Below are positions 34,851 through 45,336 of a stretch of DNA of 64,000 nt, piece by piece (position 1 is the first letter of the stretch; every line of letters begins with the position of its first letter). Under the pieces are notes generated by a model. That model made no database searches. It had not been told where the DNA came from and worked only from the letters and a program-made list of their open reading frames with translations. The stretch is from contig NC_135369.1 in assembly GCF_049243985.1 (NCBI RefSeq), forward strand, positions 24,536,765-24,600,764, read 5' to 3'. A program made the translations under genes and the position numbers. This DNA is from Paroedura picta (taxonomy: Eukaryota > Chordata > Lepidosauria > Squamata > Gekkonidae).

Positions 34851-36049
34851 CCACTTATTCGTTACGGGGGAGGAGGAGGAGGAGGAGTAATGGGGGACCA
34901 TTCTTCTGGAGGTCCATACACCATACAAGCTCCTTCAAGAATGGTCAGAGGGGCAGTGGTTGCATCTAGGTGTCTCTACTCACAGGAGATTTTGCAAGCC
35001 GTTTGGCTGCAGCTATTTGACAGCAACCTGTCTGGATCTCCCATCCCATCCATGCATCTTTTGTCCCTAGGTAAGGCTCCATCCAGGGTGGGTGGGGGGT
35101 CTTTCTACGTGGTATAAAAACCAGAGCATGGGTAGGAAAAAAGAGCACAACTGAGGTCTGAAAGAAGCTCTCTATGCAGTCAAGTCTCTTGTCCCCTCCC
35201 CAAATCCAGTTGAAAATCAACAGCAAAAATCAGCCCCCGGCATAGTATCAATCATACAAGATTCAAAATTCCTGCTTTTTCTTTACTCGGTACTCCGACG
35301 GATATATAATTGCTTCCCAAACAGCTGTAGTCATGGATGCTGCTTTCCCCACCCCTCTTCCCTCCCACAATCCAGGGCATTAAAAAAAAGAATCTTGTGG
35401 TACCTTAAAGGCCTGCAGATTTATTACAGCAGAAACTTTTTGTAAGTCTTTAAGATGGCCAAAGACACTTTTTTTTTTTTTGGACCCTTAACAGAATAAC
35501 ACTGCCACCCCTCCGTAATCGGTGTGGGGAATGTTCAGTCTTTTTGTGGTGGGGGGAGAACTGCACTCCCTTTGGGAGCCTTCATCACTGAAGTCAGCAA
35601 GGGGGAGTTCTGGTCCCAAGGGTTCCCGAAGTCTAGCCATGGCAACTGCACTGGCAGAGAAGACCTCTGTGAAATCCCAAAGCTTGCTACCTTAAACGAT
35701 AGACATTTGCTGCTGCAAAAATGCCTCTCTCCGATTCTGGAGGACATTCCCGAAATATCTGAATATGCCAGAGGCATTATGGGGCAAGTTCCCCTTCCCA
35801 TTAGAATGGCTGGGCAGAAATGCCCCTAGTCCAAAGCTTGGGAGCAGCTGAAGATCAAGAAGCATCTTCCATTTTGATCCACAGGAATGTCCCACAGGGC
35901 CCCCTGCCACGTCTCTGTTACCTTATCAGCACTTTGCTTCCCACGCTGCATTATGGCTTTACAAAACGAGCTCAATGGAAAGTCAAAGGCTTGCTGCATT
36001 GGGCAGACCACGGTTCGTGTGGCCCTGTGTCCCATTGCCGACAACACTG
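34851..36049. other. CCDC85B 3' flank, no further gene seen
   Basis: A GGA-rich microsatellite lies near 34870-34890 and a family D fragment at 35392-35440. The minus-strand AATAAA at 35425-35420 lies in that fragment, so it is a weak candidate for the CCDC85B poly(A) signal. Confidence 0.4.
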
Positions 36050-37330
36050 TCCTTGGACGGGGGGAGTGGGGGGCTTTCGGGAAGACGGCGGCGGAGAGAG
36101 GGTCCGGGGTCCGCTTTCCCGGGCGAGGCTGGGCCAGCCCGCGCCTCCCCCTGGGGCCTCCCGCGGCCGCCGCTGGGGCGGGGAGGCTGCCCCTCAGTCG
36201 TCGGGGGAGCAGGCGGGGTGCAGCTGGTCCGGGCTGCCGACGCTGCCGGTGCTGGAGCTGCCGTCGCCCAGGTCGCGGGGCCCGCAGGGCAGGCTGAGCT
36301 CCGAAGAGCCGCCGCCGGGGCTGGGGGTGGCGTCGGGCCGGGCGGAGGCGCACTCCTCCTCGAGGGCCAGGCAGAGCTCCTTGAGCTCCAGGTTGTCCTT
36401 GGCCAGGCGCTCCTGCAGGCCCTCCAGGCCGGCCAACTTGCGCAGGCAGGCGGCCACCTCGTCGCGCAGCACCTGCGCCGCGTGGTGGCCGAAGAGCTGC
36501 CAGTGGCGCGCCAGCCGCTTGGCCTTGAGGCGGTCCTCGTCGAGGAAGCAGCACAGGTCGCGCAGCTCGCGGTTCTCGGCCTGCAGCCGCCCGTTGACGG
36601 CCTTCAGCTCGCGGATCTCGCGGAGGTGCTCCTGGAGCTGCCGGTTGACGCCCTGGATGAGGCGGCCGCGCTGCACCAGCGCCGCCAGCTTCTCGGCCTC
36701 CTCGTGGCGCAGGCGGCGCACCAGCTCCTCTTTGCTGCAGCCGCCCAGCTCGGCGTCGCTCAGCTCGGCCGCGGGCGCCGGCGCGGGCGGCGGCGGAGGG
36801 GCCTCCGGGCTCGGCGGGGCTCCCCCCGGCTGCGCGGCCTCGCGGGCCGGGAACATCGCCGGGGCGCACGGAGGGGCGCGCGCTCACCTCCAGCCGGGCC
36901 GCCGCGGCATCTCCGCCTCGCCTCTCTCAGCCGCCGCCGCCGCAGCCGCAGGACATCCTGCCGCGGGATAACGGGACTGGCGGCTCCGCAGAGCGAGGCG
37001 AGCGCGCCGGCCGCTGCAAATGCGCGGGCGAGACGGTAGGGGAGCAGGTGCAGACTCGCAGAGGGCGCCTGCGCCGAAGGAGAGAGCGAGCGAGAGAGCG
37101 GGGGCGACGGGGAAAGCGCCCGAGCCCCCCGCCCCGAGGGAAGGCTGCGAGAGGCGCGGCGGGCGCGGGGCGAGCGAAGCTGTGCGCGGAAGACATGGGT
37201 GGGTGGAGGGAAGGGGAAAGAAGAGAGGTTGCCAAGGGCTGCAGGCGCCTCGGGGAGCGGCCGTGGCGGCGGCTTGAACGCCGTCCAGTGTGCGATTAGG
37301 AGAGCCGCCCGCTGCGGGCAAAATGAGAAT
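36050..37330 (-). promoter_or_regulatory. CpG island over CCDC85B and its 5' flank
   Basis: Very GC-rich, CpG-dense block covering the whole coding exon and about 470 bases upstream of its ATG, ending sharply at A/T-rich DNA near 37320. It is the likely CCDC85B promoter. Long open frames on the opposite strand here come from the GC bias, not from genes. Confidence 0.7.
36194..36856 (-). CDS. CCDC85B: Coiled-coil protein CCDC85B (DIPA), single exon
   Basis: Intronless 220-residue protein. CCDC85 proteins are coiled-coil adaptors at the nucleus and adherens junctions. CCDC85B was described as delta-interacting protein A and as a co-repressor of Wnt/TCF and C/EBP activity. Residues from about 30 on carry ELSDAELGGCSKEELVRRLR, then a long first coiled coil with LVQRGRLIQGVNRQLQEHL and ENRELRDLCCFLDEDR. 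A second coiled coil contains DNLELKELCLALEEEC. The C-terminus GPRDLGDGSSSTGSVGSPDQ followed by SPDD is nearly identical to human. The first 30 residues are a Pro/Ala-rich extension not present in human (202 residues). The downstream methionine options are poor, so the ATG at 36856 is kept. The gene lies tail-away between FOSL1 and FIBP, as in human 11q13. Confidence 0.97.
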   Translation of the reverse strand: MFPAREAAQPGGAPPSPEAPPPPPAPAPAAELSDAELGGCSKEELVRRLRHEEAEKLAALVQRGRLIQGVNRQLQEHLREIRELKAVNGRLQAENRELRDLCCFLDEDRLKAKRLARHWQLFGHHAAQVLRDEVAACLRKLAGLEGLQERLAKDNLELKELCLALEEECASARPDATPSPGGGSSELSLPCGPRDLGDGSSSTGSVGSPDQLHPACSPDD

Positions 37331-38162
37331 TTAATCCGGATCAATGAAAATGCACTAAACGCTGATTCTTTTACTCTTTTTGGTTGGTTGGTTTGTTTTA
37401 AACACCCTAGGGTTAAGGAAGGCAACCCGAAATCATAGGAATCGCAGCAGTATTTCTCTTTTACTTCCAGGGAGAATAAACGCAGGCCTGCTGGTGCAAG
37501 GACTCGGGGAGTGCAATCCCAGGCAAAATCCCCCCGGTTTAATACCGCCGCTTTCAGAGGCCTGAGACGTGGATAGGTAGGCATGGGATTGCGCCCTGTT
37601 GTTTATTTTCAATGATGGAATCCTCGCAGCCCCCTCCAGGACATTTAAGAGGCTGAGGTTACTGAAAGGTCAGTAGAAGAAAAATAGGTATTGCAACAGG
37701 AGAATTCTCAAGGACTTTCTGTGTTTCCAGGGAGCTAAAGGGTAGACATGCAACCCCACCCTATGTGCTCTGCTTTATTTCACTACGAACGACTAACACG
37801 GCTTGCTTGAGTAATAACCCAAGACTCAGAATCCAGGGCCCAGGACACACTGGGCTGCTTCTGCCCATGAGCTATCAGAACACCCCTCCCCTCCCAGGCC
37901 CCCTTCTGCAGTCATCTGTCTGGATGCTCATAATGCTCTGTGGGACCTGCAGATCTGACAACTACAAGAGGTTGCAGAGCTATCTGACAGATGATGAGGG
38001 AACAGAAAGGAACCGGAAATCTTTTAACAATTCCAAATACTTCATTGTTGACCTTAAAGTTGCATAATTCCCCAGTAGTCATTCGGAGCCCCTATTTTGC
38101 ATCCCACACTTTTTCCCCATTAAAATTTTTAAAGTGTTCTGCCACTTATAGCCACAAACAGA
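37331..38162. other. Intergenic DNA, nothing recognised
   Basis: Sharp drop in GC after the CpG island. No gene or repeat family identified. Confidence 0.4.
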
Positions 38163-38592
38163 AGCAGAATTGTTCTTTATCATAAACCTTAAAATGGTGT
38201 AAATCCACCATCCATCATCTTGATGTTCAGCTGTAATCCATGGAGCAGAATTGTTCTCTCTTGCCCCAGAGGGACTGACCAGAACAAATGGGATGAAATT
38301 AATTCAAAGGAAATTCTGTCTAAACATCCAGAAGAAGTTCCTGACAGTGAGAGCAGTTTCTCAGTGGAACAGGCTTCCTCAGGAGGTGGTGGGTTCTCCA
38401 TCTTTGGGAATTTTTAAACAGAGGCTGGATAGCCATCTGACAGAGAGCCTGATTCTGTGAAGGCTCAAGGGGGTGGCAGGTTACAGTGGATGAGTCATAT
38501 AGTCTGTTGTGAGTGTCCTGCATGGTGCGGGGGGGTTGGAGTAGATGACCCATCAGGTCCCTTCCAACTCTATTTTTCTATGATTCTATGAA
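38163..38592 (+). repeat. CR1 3' end split by a 67-base inverted insertion
   Basis: Sense CR1 end (gatgaaattaattcaaagga, aggaggtggtgggttctcca, ccttccaactctatttttct, then atgattctatga). Near its left side a 67-base segment is bracketed by the direct repeat agcagaattgttct (38163-38176 and 38244-38257). Confidence 0.8.
38173..38239 (-). repeat. 67-base perfect inverted copy of 39537-39603
   Basis: Exact reverse complement of a piece of the RTE-BovB element 1.3 kb away, including its KAGLQLNIK-coding bases. The size, the orientation and the flanking 14-base duplication point to a templated insertion. Confidence 0.92.
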
Positions 38593-38712
38593 ACAAAACC
38601 CTGTGTAACCTTATCACCCACCCTCTTCCCCAGTATTGCCCATCGAAAGAATTGTACACACAGGCAGCTAAGAGGATTTTCTTAAAGGAGACTGAGAATT
38701 CGGAGGAGCACT

Positions 38713-39321
38713 TTGTTGTTGTTATGTACGAAGTCGTGTCCGACCCATCGCGACCCCATGGACAATGATCCTCCAGGCCTTCCTGTCCTCTACCATTCCC
38801 CGGAGTCCATTTAAGTTTGCACCTACTGCTTCAGTGACTCCATCCATCCACCTCATGCTCTGTCATCCCCTTCTTCTTTTGCCCTTGATCGTTCCTAGCA
38901 TTAGGCTCTTCTCCAGGGAGTCCTTCCTTCTCATGAGGTGGCCAAAGTATTTGAGTTTCATCTTCAGGATCTGGCCTTCTAAAGAGCAGTCAGGGCTAAT
39001 CTCCTCTAGGACTGACCGGTTTGTTCGCCTTGCAGTCCAAGGGACTCGCAGGAGTCTTCTCCAGCACCAGAGTTCAAAAGCCTAAATTCTTTGACGCTCG
39101 GCCTTCCTTATGGTCCAACTTTCGCAGCCATACATTGCAACTGGGAAGACCATAGCCTTGACTAAACGCACTTTTGTTGGCAGGGTGATGTCTCTGCTTT
39201 TTAGGATGCTGTCTAGATTTGCCATAGCTTTCCTCCCCAGGAGCAAGCGTTTTTTAATTTCTTTACTGCAGTCCCCATCTGCAGTGATCTTGGAGCCCAG
39301 GAAAATAAAATCTGTCACTAG
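38713..39321 (-). mobile_element. Younger BovB LINE, 5'-truncated, with target duplication
   Basis: The minus frame reads MTDFIFLGSKITADGDCSKE then KKRLLLGRKAMANLDSIL and YGCESWTIRKAERQRI, the conserved C-terminal part of the BovB reverse transcriptase. The 3' end is the acaacaacaaag-type tail at 38713. The 11-base duplication ggaggagcact flanks it (38702-38712 and 39322-39332). Confidence 0.92.
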
Positions 39322-39930
39322 GGAGGAGCACTAAGAGGCCATAATATGACTCCAGCTGAACAAGGAATGGAGAAGGTGAAGCATCACTGCTCAAAGAGAT
39401 ACAAGACGTCTTGGAGTGAAAATGATTGGAAGGACCATTAACAATTTGAGATAGGCAGATGATACCACATTTCTTAGAAAATAATGAAGACTTGAAATGA
39501 TTCATGCCGAAAGTTAATGCAGAAAGTGTCAAAGCAGGATTACAGCTGAACATCAAGATGATGGATGGTGGATTTACACCATTTTAAGGTTTATGATAAA
39601 GAAATTTATTTTATTTTCCTTGATGCCATTATCAACTCAGTAGGGGACTGTACTCAGAAGGAGATTGAGATTGAGGAGGGCAGCCAGGAAGGAGCTAGGA
39701 AAGATTCTTAAGTGTAGCAATGTGCCTCTGATGACCAAGAGTGGGTTAATTCATGCCATGGTGTTGATCATACTGTGTATGGGCTTGAAAGCTGTCAGGA
39801 AGAAAGTAGATTGATTTGAAGTATGGTGCTGAAGGAGAGTTTTGTGGATAGTATGGACTGGCAAAAGATAAATAAGTGGTCAAGCCTAAACTCACCCTAG
39901 AAGTGAAAATTACTAAAATTAGGCTATCAT

Positions 39931-40213
39931 AGAGCCTCTTGTGGCGCAGAGTGGTAAGGCAGCAGACATGCAGTCTGAAGCTCTGCCGATGAGGCTGGGA
40001 GTTCAATCCCAGCAGCCGGCTCATGGTTGACTCAGCCTTCCATCCTTCCGAGGTCGGTAAAATGAGTACCCAGCTAGCTGGGGGGTAAACGATAATGACT
40101 GGGGAAGGCACTGGCAAACCACCCCGTTTTGAGTCTGCCATGAAAACGCTGGAGGGCGTCACCCCAAGGGTCAGACAAGGCCTGGTGCTTGCACAGGGGA
40201 TACCTTTACCTTT
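39931..40213 (+). repeat. Family B SINE nested in the older BovB, with target duplication
   Basis: gagcctcttgtggcgcagag through to ggggatacctttaccttt, flanked by aggctatcat (39921-39930) and aggccatcat (40214-40223). Confidence 0.92.
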
Positions 40214-40639
40214 AGGCCATCATACTTCAGTTATATTCTGAGAAGATGAGTCACTGGAAAAGACAATAGTGCTGGGAAAAGTTGAAAGCAGCAGGAAAAG
40301 AGGAAGACCCAAGATAAAATGGATTGACTCAATCCAGGAAGCCACATCAGTTTCTGAGACCTGAGTAAGACTGTTAATGATATGATATTTTGGAATCTGC
40401 AGTGCATAGATTCTGATTTTTATGTTTTAATGCTGTTTTTAATCTCAATATGAACTAAATGATATTTATATCCTAATTGTAATATGTTTCTGACTTTTCT
40501 CGGGTTAGATTTTTGTTCCCTTATTGTTTTGCAGGATATTTTGGAGAACATTAATTCATAGGGCCACCATGGATTGGGAGAAAGTTGATGGCATTTCACA
40601 CATAAGAAGTGCTTGACGTCGTATGGATTGGAGCAGCAG

Positions 40640-40915
40640 CCTGGTTATCAGGGCTGGGGGGGGGGGGGCACAGTCTGGGCCTAGCACTCCTAGCCTAAAC
40701 AGGTCTACTCAGAATCCTGTTATTCACTCAAGTGAGCCTTGTTCTCATCAAAATGGATCATACGGAATGGGAAGGGGAGGGGTCCCGGGTCGGCATGTAC
40801 ACAGCTATGCTTCCCAACCATATTTTGAATGATCACACCACTTCTCGGGTTTCTTGAAGCCTGTGGAATGTTTCAGGGGTTTCTCAACAATAAACAAAAG
40901 TTGAGAAAGGCTGCC
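40640..40915 (-). repeat. hAT-like non-autonomous repeat
   Basis: aggggtcccgggtcggcatg, cccaaccatattttgaatga, ccacttctcgggtttcttga and gagaaaggctgc match the copy at 23270-23625. G-run at 40658-40669. Confidence 0.6.
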
Positions 40916-41139
40916 ATAATGTAACTATTGATGCCTTATTCTGTATTTAGTGGGGGTATCTGATGTGGACGGGTTCCCAGCTATACCACTTTTTGTTTTT
41001 TGGCTAAAGTCTCATGGCATGTCAAATTTGAACCCAGCAGCACCTGAAGACTAACATTTCCCAAGACATAAGTTTTTACGAGTCAAGGCTCACTTTGTTA
41101 GACACCTACCTTTTTTGACTCACAAAAATTTGGTGGTGG

Positions 41140-41325
41140 TGGAAAGTGTTGTCAAGTTAACAGCCAACCTATGGTGACCCCATGGGGTTTTCAAGGCATG
41201 AGATGTTCAAGGATGATTTACCATTGCCTGCCTCTGTGTATTCTGGTATTCATTGGTGGTCTCCTGTCCAAATACTAGCCAGGATAACCCTTCCTTAGCT
41301 TCCAAGATCTCACAAGACTGGAATC
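41140..41325 (-). repeat. 5S rRNA-derived SINE
   Basis: Antisense: the 5S-like head is aatactagccaggataaccc, ttccttagcttccaagatct, cacaagactgg. The tail has tggtgaccccatggggtttt, like BovB-type 3' ends. Confidence 0.75.
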
Positions 41326-41334
41326 TTTCTTTCT

Positions 41335-41550
41335 TTGTTTGTTTATTAGATATATTTCCCAACACTTCCAGACTAGTTGGCTCCTGGCGGGTTACAGAAT
41401 AAAAAAACCCACAATAAAATCCTAATTAAAACCCTCCTTTACACTCCCCTGACAGTGAATCAACTAAAACTCCCAGCCCCTTCCCCTCCCATGGGAATTA
41501 ACCTGAACTATCCATATCAGGACCATATAAACATACACCTTGGAGTATTT
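41335..41550 (-). repeat. L2-type LINE 3' end
   Basis: gtttattagatatatttccc, gctcctggcgggttacagaa and ccacaataaaatcctaatta are an antisense L2 tail. Confidence 0.65.
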
Positions 41551-41572
41551 TGTTGGCCTATAGGTGGTAAAA

Positions 41573-42180
41573 AAAGGTAAAGGTATTCCCTGTACAAGCA
41601 CCGAATCATGTCTGACCCTTGGGGTGATGCCATCCAGCGTTTTCATGGCAAACTCAATACAGGGTGGCCTTGCCAGTGCCTTCCCCAGTTGCACAAATCT
41701 TGCTTTAACCATTAAAGGTAAAGGTAAAGGTATCCCCTGTGCAAGCACCAAGTCATGTCTGACCCTTGGGGTGATGACGCTTTTCATGGCAGACTCAATG
41801 TGGGGTGGTTGCCAGTGCCTTCCCCAGTCATTACCGTTTACCCCCCAGCAAGCAAGCTGGGTACTCATTTTACCGACCTCAGAAGGATGGAAGGCTGAGT
41901 CAACCTTGAATCAGCTGCTGGGATTGAACTCCCAGCCTCATGGGCAGAACTTTCAGACTGCATGTCTGCTGCCTTACCACTCTGCGCCACAAGAGGCTCT
42001 TACCTATAGGTGGTAAAGGTAAAGGTAAGGTATACCCTGTGCAAGCACCGGGTCATGTCTGACCCTTGGGGTGACGCCCTCTAGCGTTTTCTTGGCAGAC
42101 TCCATACAGGGTGGTTTGCCAGTGCCTTCCCCAGTCACTACCATTTACCCCCCAGCAAGCTGGGTACTCATAGGTGGTAC
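41573..42180 (-). repeat. Cluster of three family B SINEs
   Basis: A partial copy (41573-41688), a full copy (41713-42001) and a partial copy (42013-42169), all antisense. The 13-mer cctataggtggta occurs at 41557, 42003 and 42185, as expected of target duplications from stacked insertions. The spacer 41689-41712 is unusual (see findings). Confidence 0.85.
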
Positions 42181-43734
42181 TGGACCTATAGGTGGTACTG
42201 GACTTTAAATTTCTTCTCAGAGTTGTGCCTGGACCAGCATCTCAGGTGTAGAGGAACATATTTTTTGCAGATTACACACACAAGTGTTAAACCTGCCTGT
42301 TAGAAGAATCCATCATTAATCAGAGTAATGCCCTCAGTAATGCCCACTGCAGTTCCCTTTGCATGATCTTGAGCATATCCTCTTTCAAGGGCATTTAGAT
42401 AGTCTCAAGCCAGAAACATCTGCTGGTGTTTTATGGGGATAAGGGAATGCATTGTTACAACATTCCAAAAGTATCACTAAGAGGCTTAGGACATCTTAAA
42501 CATGAACACATTTATTGTGGTATTAGGTTTTGTGAGCCAGGTCCATTTCACCAAATTCATAAACTATTAGTTGGCCATACATGAATGTCCACGGACACAC
42601 ACAGGGATATCAGCAGAAGGACTGTTTAAAATGTTTGCATTGGCAGAGGCGGATCCTAAGATCTTCTGCAAAGCAGAAACGCAACCTCTGAACCTTAGCC
42701 CTTCCCTGTTCTTGGCTCAAGGAGTACGCTGAGTTCAGATTGCTCTGAAAATATTTTGGCTGGTCAGTCATTCTTCAGAGGACAATATAGGCAATTATTT
42801 AACTTCCGTAAGTATCGGGAGTAGAATCTGATCCATACACAGTCTCTCAGGGCATGGCTAGCTTGTATAAAGAAAAACTGCTTTTGGGGAAGAGGGTGGG
42901 GGGAGTTTGGTATAGAAGCATGATGCGAATCCCTGTATAGATGAGACCTAAACTGCACAGGACTGATAGCTGTGGAAAGAACATGTTTAGGTTTCTATAG
43001 CATAATCTGTAGCCAGCTACCTATACTAGACAGACAAGAGAACATTTGGGCATGGTTTTCTCTTCTCTGGGTGCCTGCAGAATATATACCTTTCAACCCA
43101 ACTACAAAAACGGCATGAAAGCACTGCAGCTTTTGGAAGAGAGGACAACATTGTATGCCACCCGAAACGTCCTGGAAGAAAAATGGGACAGCAGCCATTA
43201 ACACTTGTGCCTCAGAGGACAGACCCAGGCAGGAAATTAAATGAGGTTTAACGGAGGTTTCACCAGTTAACTTTGAGCCCTGCTGAGTGGCTATCACAGA
43301 TAGAAATCCTGGTGGGAGAGTTGATCCAAGCCTCTGACGTGGCTGGGTGGGTGGGATGAAAACAAGCCTTTGTCGTGGCACTGGGAGAGGAGCCATAAAG
43401 GCTGGCAAGGGGGTGTGTGGGCCCCTGGGCCATAATGGGTTGGTTGTCATTTGCCTCAGCAAGCCGTACGTTATGCCACAACACTACAGAAGCTTCTGGA
43501 ACAGGAAAGCACCCTTCTCGATTTTGGCCAAGAGCCAGGAAAGGAACAGCCAAGCAAGCTCTGTGGAGAAAAAGTTATGAAGCCGCTCTTGAGGGGCTGT
43601 GGTGGCCATTTGGAGAGCTGTTGAGGCCCATGGAGCAGGAGACAAGACCTGTTCGGAAGGTCTCATTTTTGGTGAGGCTTGTTGCAGGCATACTTTCCAA
43701 CAGATTGTGCCCCATGTCAATGAGAAAGTGTGTA
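42181..43734. other. Intergenic DNA, nothing recognised
   Basis: Short open frames near 43350-43760 have no family resemblance. No repeat calls. Confidence 0.4.
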
Positions 43735-43965
43735 TGGAAGTCAGGATTTATTTATACCTAGCCTTTCTTCCCACTGGGCCCCAAAAGTAGCTTACAGCAT
43801 CCTTCCCCATGCTTCCATTTTGTCCACACGACAAGCCTGTGAGGTAGGTTGGGCTGAGAGTGCGGGACTGGCCCAAGATCACTCAGCGAGTTTCCATGGC
43901 AGAGTGGGGATGCAGATCTGGGTCTCCGAGATTCCAGTCAGACACTGTTGCTAGTCCACTACACA
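43735..43965 (-). repeat. Sauria SINE, near full length
   Basis: Antisense: tttcttcccactgggcccca, cctgtgaggtaggttgggct, ccatggcagagtggggatgc, ctagtccactacac. Confidence 0.85.
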
Positions 43966-45129
43966 TGTGTATTTGCTCTTTGTATCCAAATGATGGGTGT
44001 CTTTTTAGACATCAGAATCCAGTAGCTTAGATATGTCCTTGCTTTCCTTGAATTTCTCACTGGACATCTCCCCTGTGCTTTTAGCCAAGTAGCTTCACAA
44101 GCCCAACTGGGCAAAGAAATCTGCATAAGGAAATGTCTTGGACCTGTGTAGGAGGATACCCCTGTTGTTGCTAAGCAACAACTGATACCTGTCTTCTCTG
44201 CCCCTTCCCATGGTCCAACCAGTACAACCCACTCCTTCCTTTCCATTTGCTGGTGACAGAATCTCGGGAGGCCTTAGCATCTGAGGGTGCAATCCCTTAT
44301 ACACTTATCTGGCAATAAACACCACTGAATGCAATAGTGCGTCAAAGTAAATGTTGGCTTGAGCTATTGGTAACCACTGCATCCTAGCCTTCTCTGCTGT
44401 TCAGTAACCATAGATACTGCAGGACAAATAAATGACATGAGGCTTGAAAACCATGGGATACTGCATTATGTTACAGTACCTAGTATTATCAATACAACTC
44501 AGCTAAAGTTTCTGCCTCTTTGATTTCAAAGTCTATATTTTTCTCTCTCCCCCCCCCCTGGAATCAGTGGTGATAAAAAGTCCCTGTATTGATCTACCTC
44601 AATTAGCAAAAACACCTTTCCTGTTCAGTAACTGAAGGGTCAGGAAGAACCAATTTCTCCTGAATTTATTAAAAATTGGTAAAATGAGAGGAATCAAAGA
44701 GTAAGAATAAATGGGCAATTCTTGCAATTGAGAGAATTAAGCAGTGGGTTCCCATAATTACACTAAAATAGATTGCAAGATTTGTCCATTTATTCCTTTT
44801 ATCACATTATAACTAAGCACGTGCCCACTGAGTTACCTCTCCTCAATTATTTTTTATTTATTTAAATAGCTATATCCTGGTTTTCTCCCCAGTGAGGACC
44901 GAAAGCAGTTTACAACACTGTTCTTCCCACTGAAGTCTCTCCCCTCCCAAACCCTTTCCTTTCTCTGGCTCCCCTCCCCCAAATCTCCAGGTGTTTTCCG
45001 ACCCCGAGCTGGCCACTCGACCCACACACCTTTCTCCTCCCTTGGACCGATGCAGTTAAAGAATGACTAGGAAGAATTGCACAAGCCCTTCGGGGGTACA
45101 GACGTAATTCATGAGCACTAGGAGATCCC
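43966..45129. other. Intergenic DNA upstream of FIBP
   Basis: Contains a Sauria SINE tail fragment at about 44850-44935 (tatcctggttttctccccag). Otherwise nothing recognised. Confidence 0.4.
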
Positions 45130-45336
45130 ACCCTATAAGCCCAGGCTTCTAAGCAGCGCGTCTCAAGGACTCCTCGGTTTCTCCGGCCAGCTCGCTTTGC
45201 CAGCATCAGGCATGGCGTACAGGCACCCGCCTATTGGCATGCGCACATCCTCGGCGCAGAGTTACCCGGAAGTTGATGGCTGCGAGAGGTCACGTGAAAA
45301 GGCTCTATTCAAGTCCACGGCCATCAGGAAGGAGGG
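45130..45336 (+). promoter_or_regulatory. FIBP: Probable FIBP promoter and untranslated first exon
   Basis: Compact housekeeping-type promoter motifs: inverted CCAAT (ATTGG, 45233-45237), an NRF1-like GCATGCGCAC (45238-45247), an ETS site CCGGAAGT (45266-45273) and an E-box CACGTG (45291-45296). A splice donor GTGAGG follows at 45337, which would give a leader exon spliced to the exon holding the FIBP start codon 1 kb downstream. An ATG at 45276 lies inside the putative leader. The link to FIBP is inferred from position and orientation. A start site nearer to 46300 cannot be excluded. Confidence 0.5.

Larger units (their letters stand above)
38600..40610 (+). mobile_element. Older RTE-BovB LINE 3' part, interrupted twice
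   Basis: Sense relic. 39530-39570 encodes SVKAGLQLNIK; further on are ggaaaagacaatagtgctgg, agaggaagacccaagataaa and the 3' end cattaattcatagggccacc. It is interrupted by a younger antisense BovB (38713-39321) and by a family B SINE (39931-40213). The left limit is uncertain. Confidence 0.75.

Noticed and set aside
35820-37039. Long open frames on the plus strand over CCDC85B (383 and 354 codons)
   Set aside because: They are antisense to CCDC85B in a CpG island where stop codons are rare, and their Ala/Arg/Gly-rich products have no family resemblance.
41240-41320. Possible 5S rRNA gene
   Set aside because: Only the internal promoter region is 5S-like and it is diverged and fused to a LINE-type tail.
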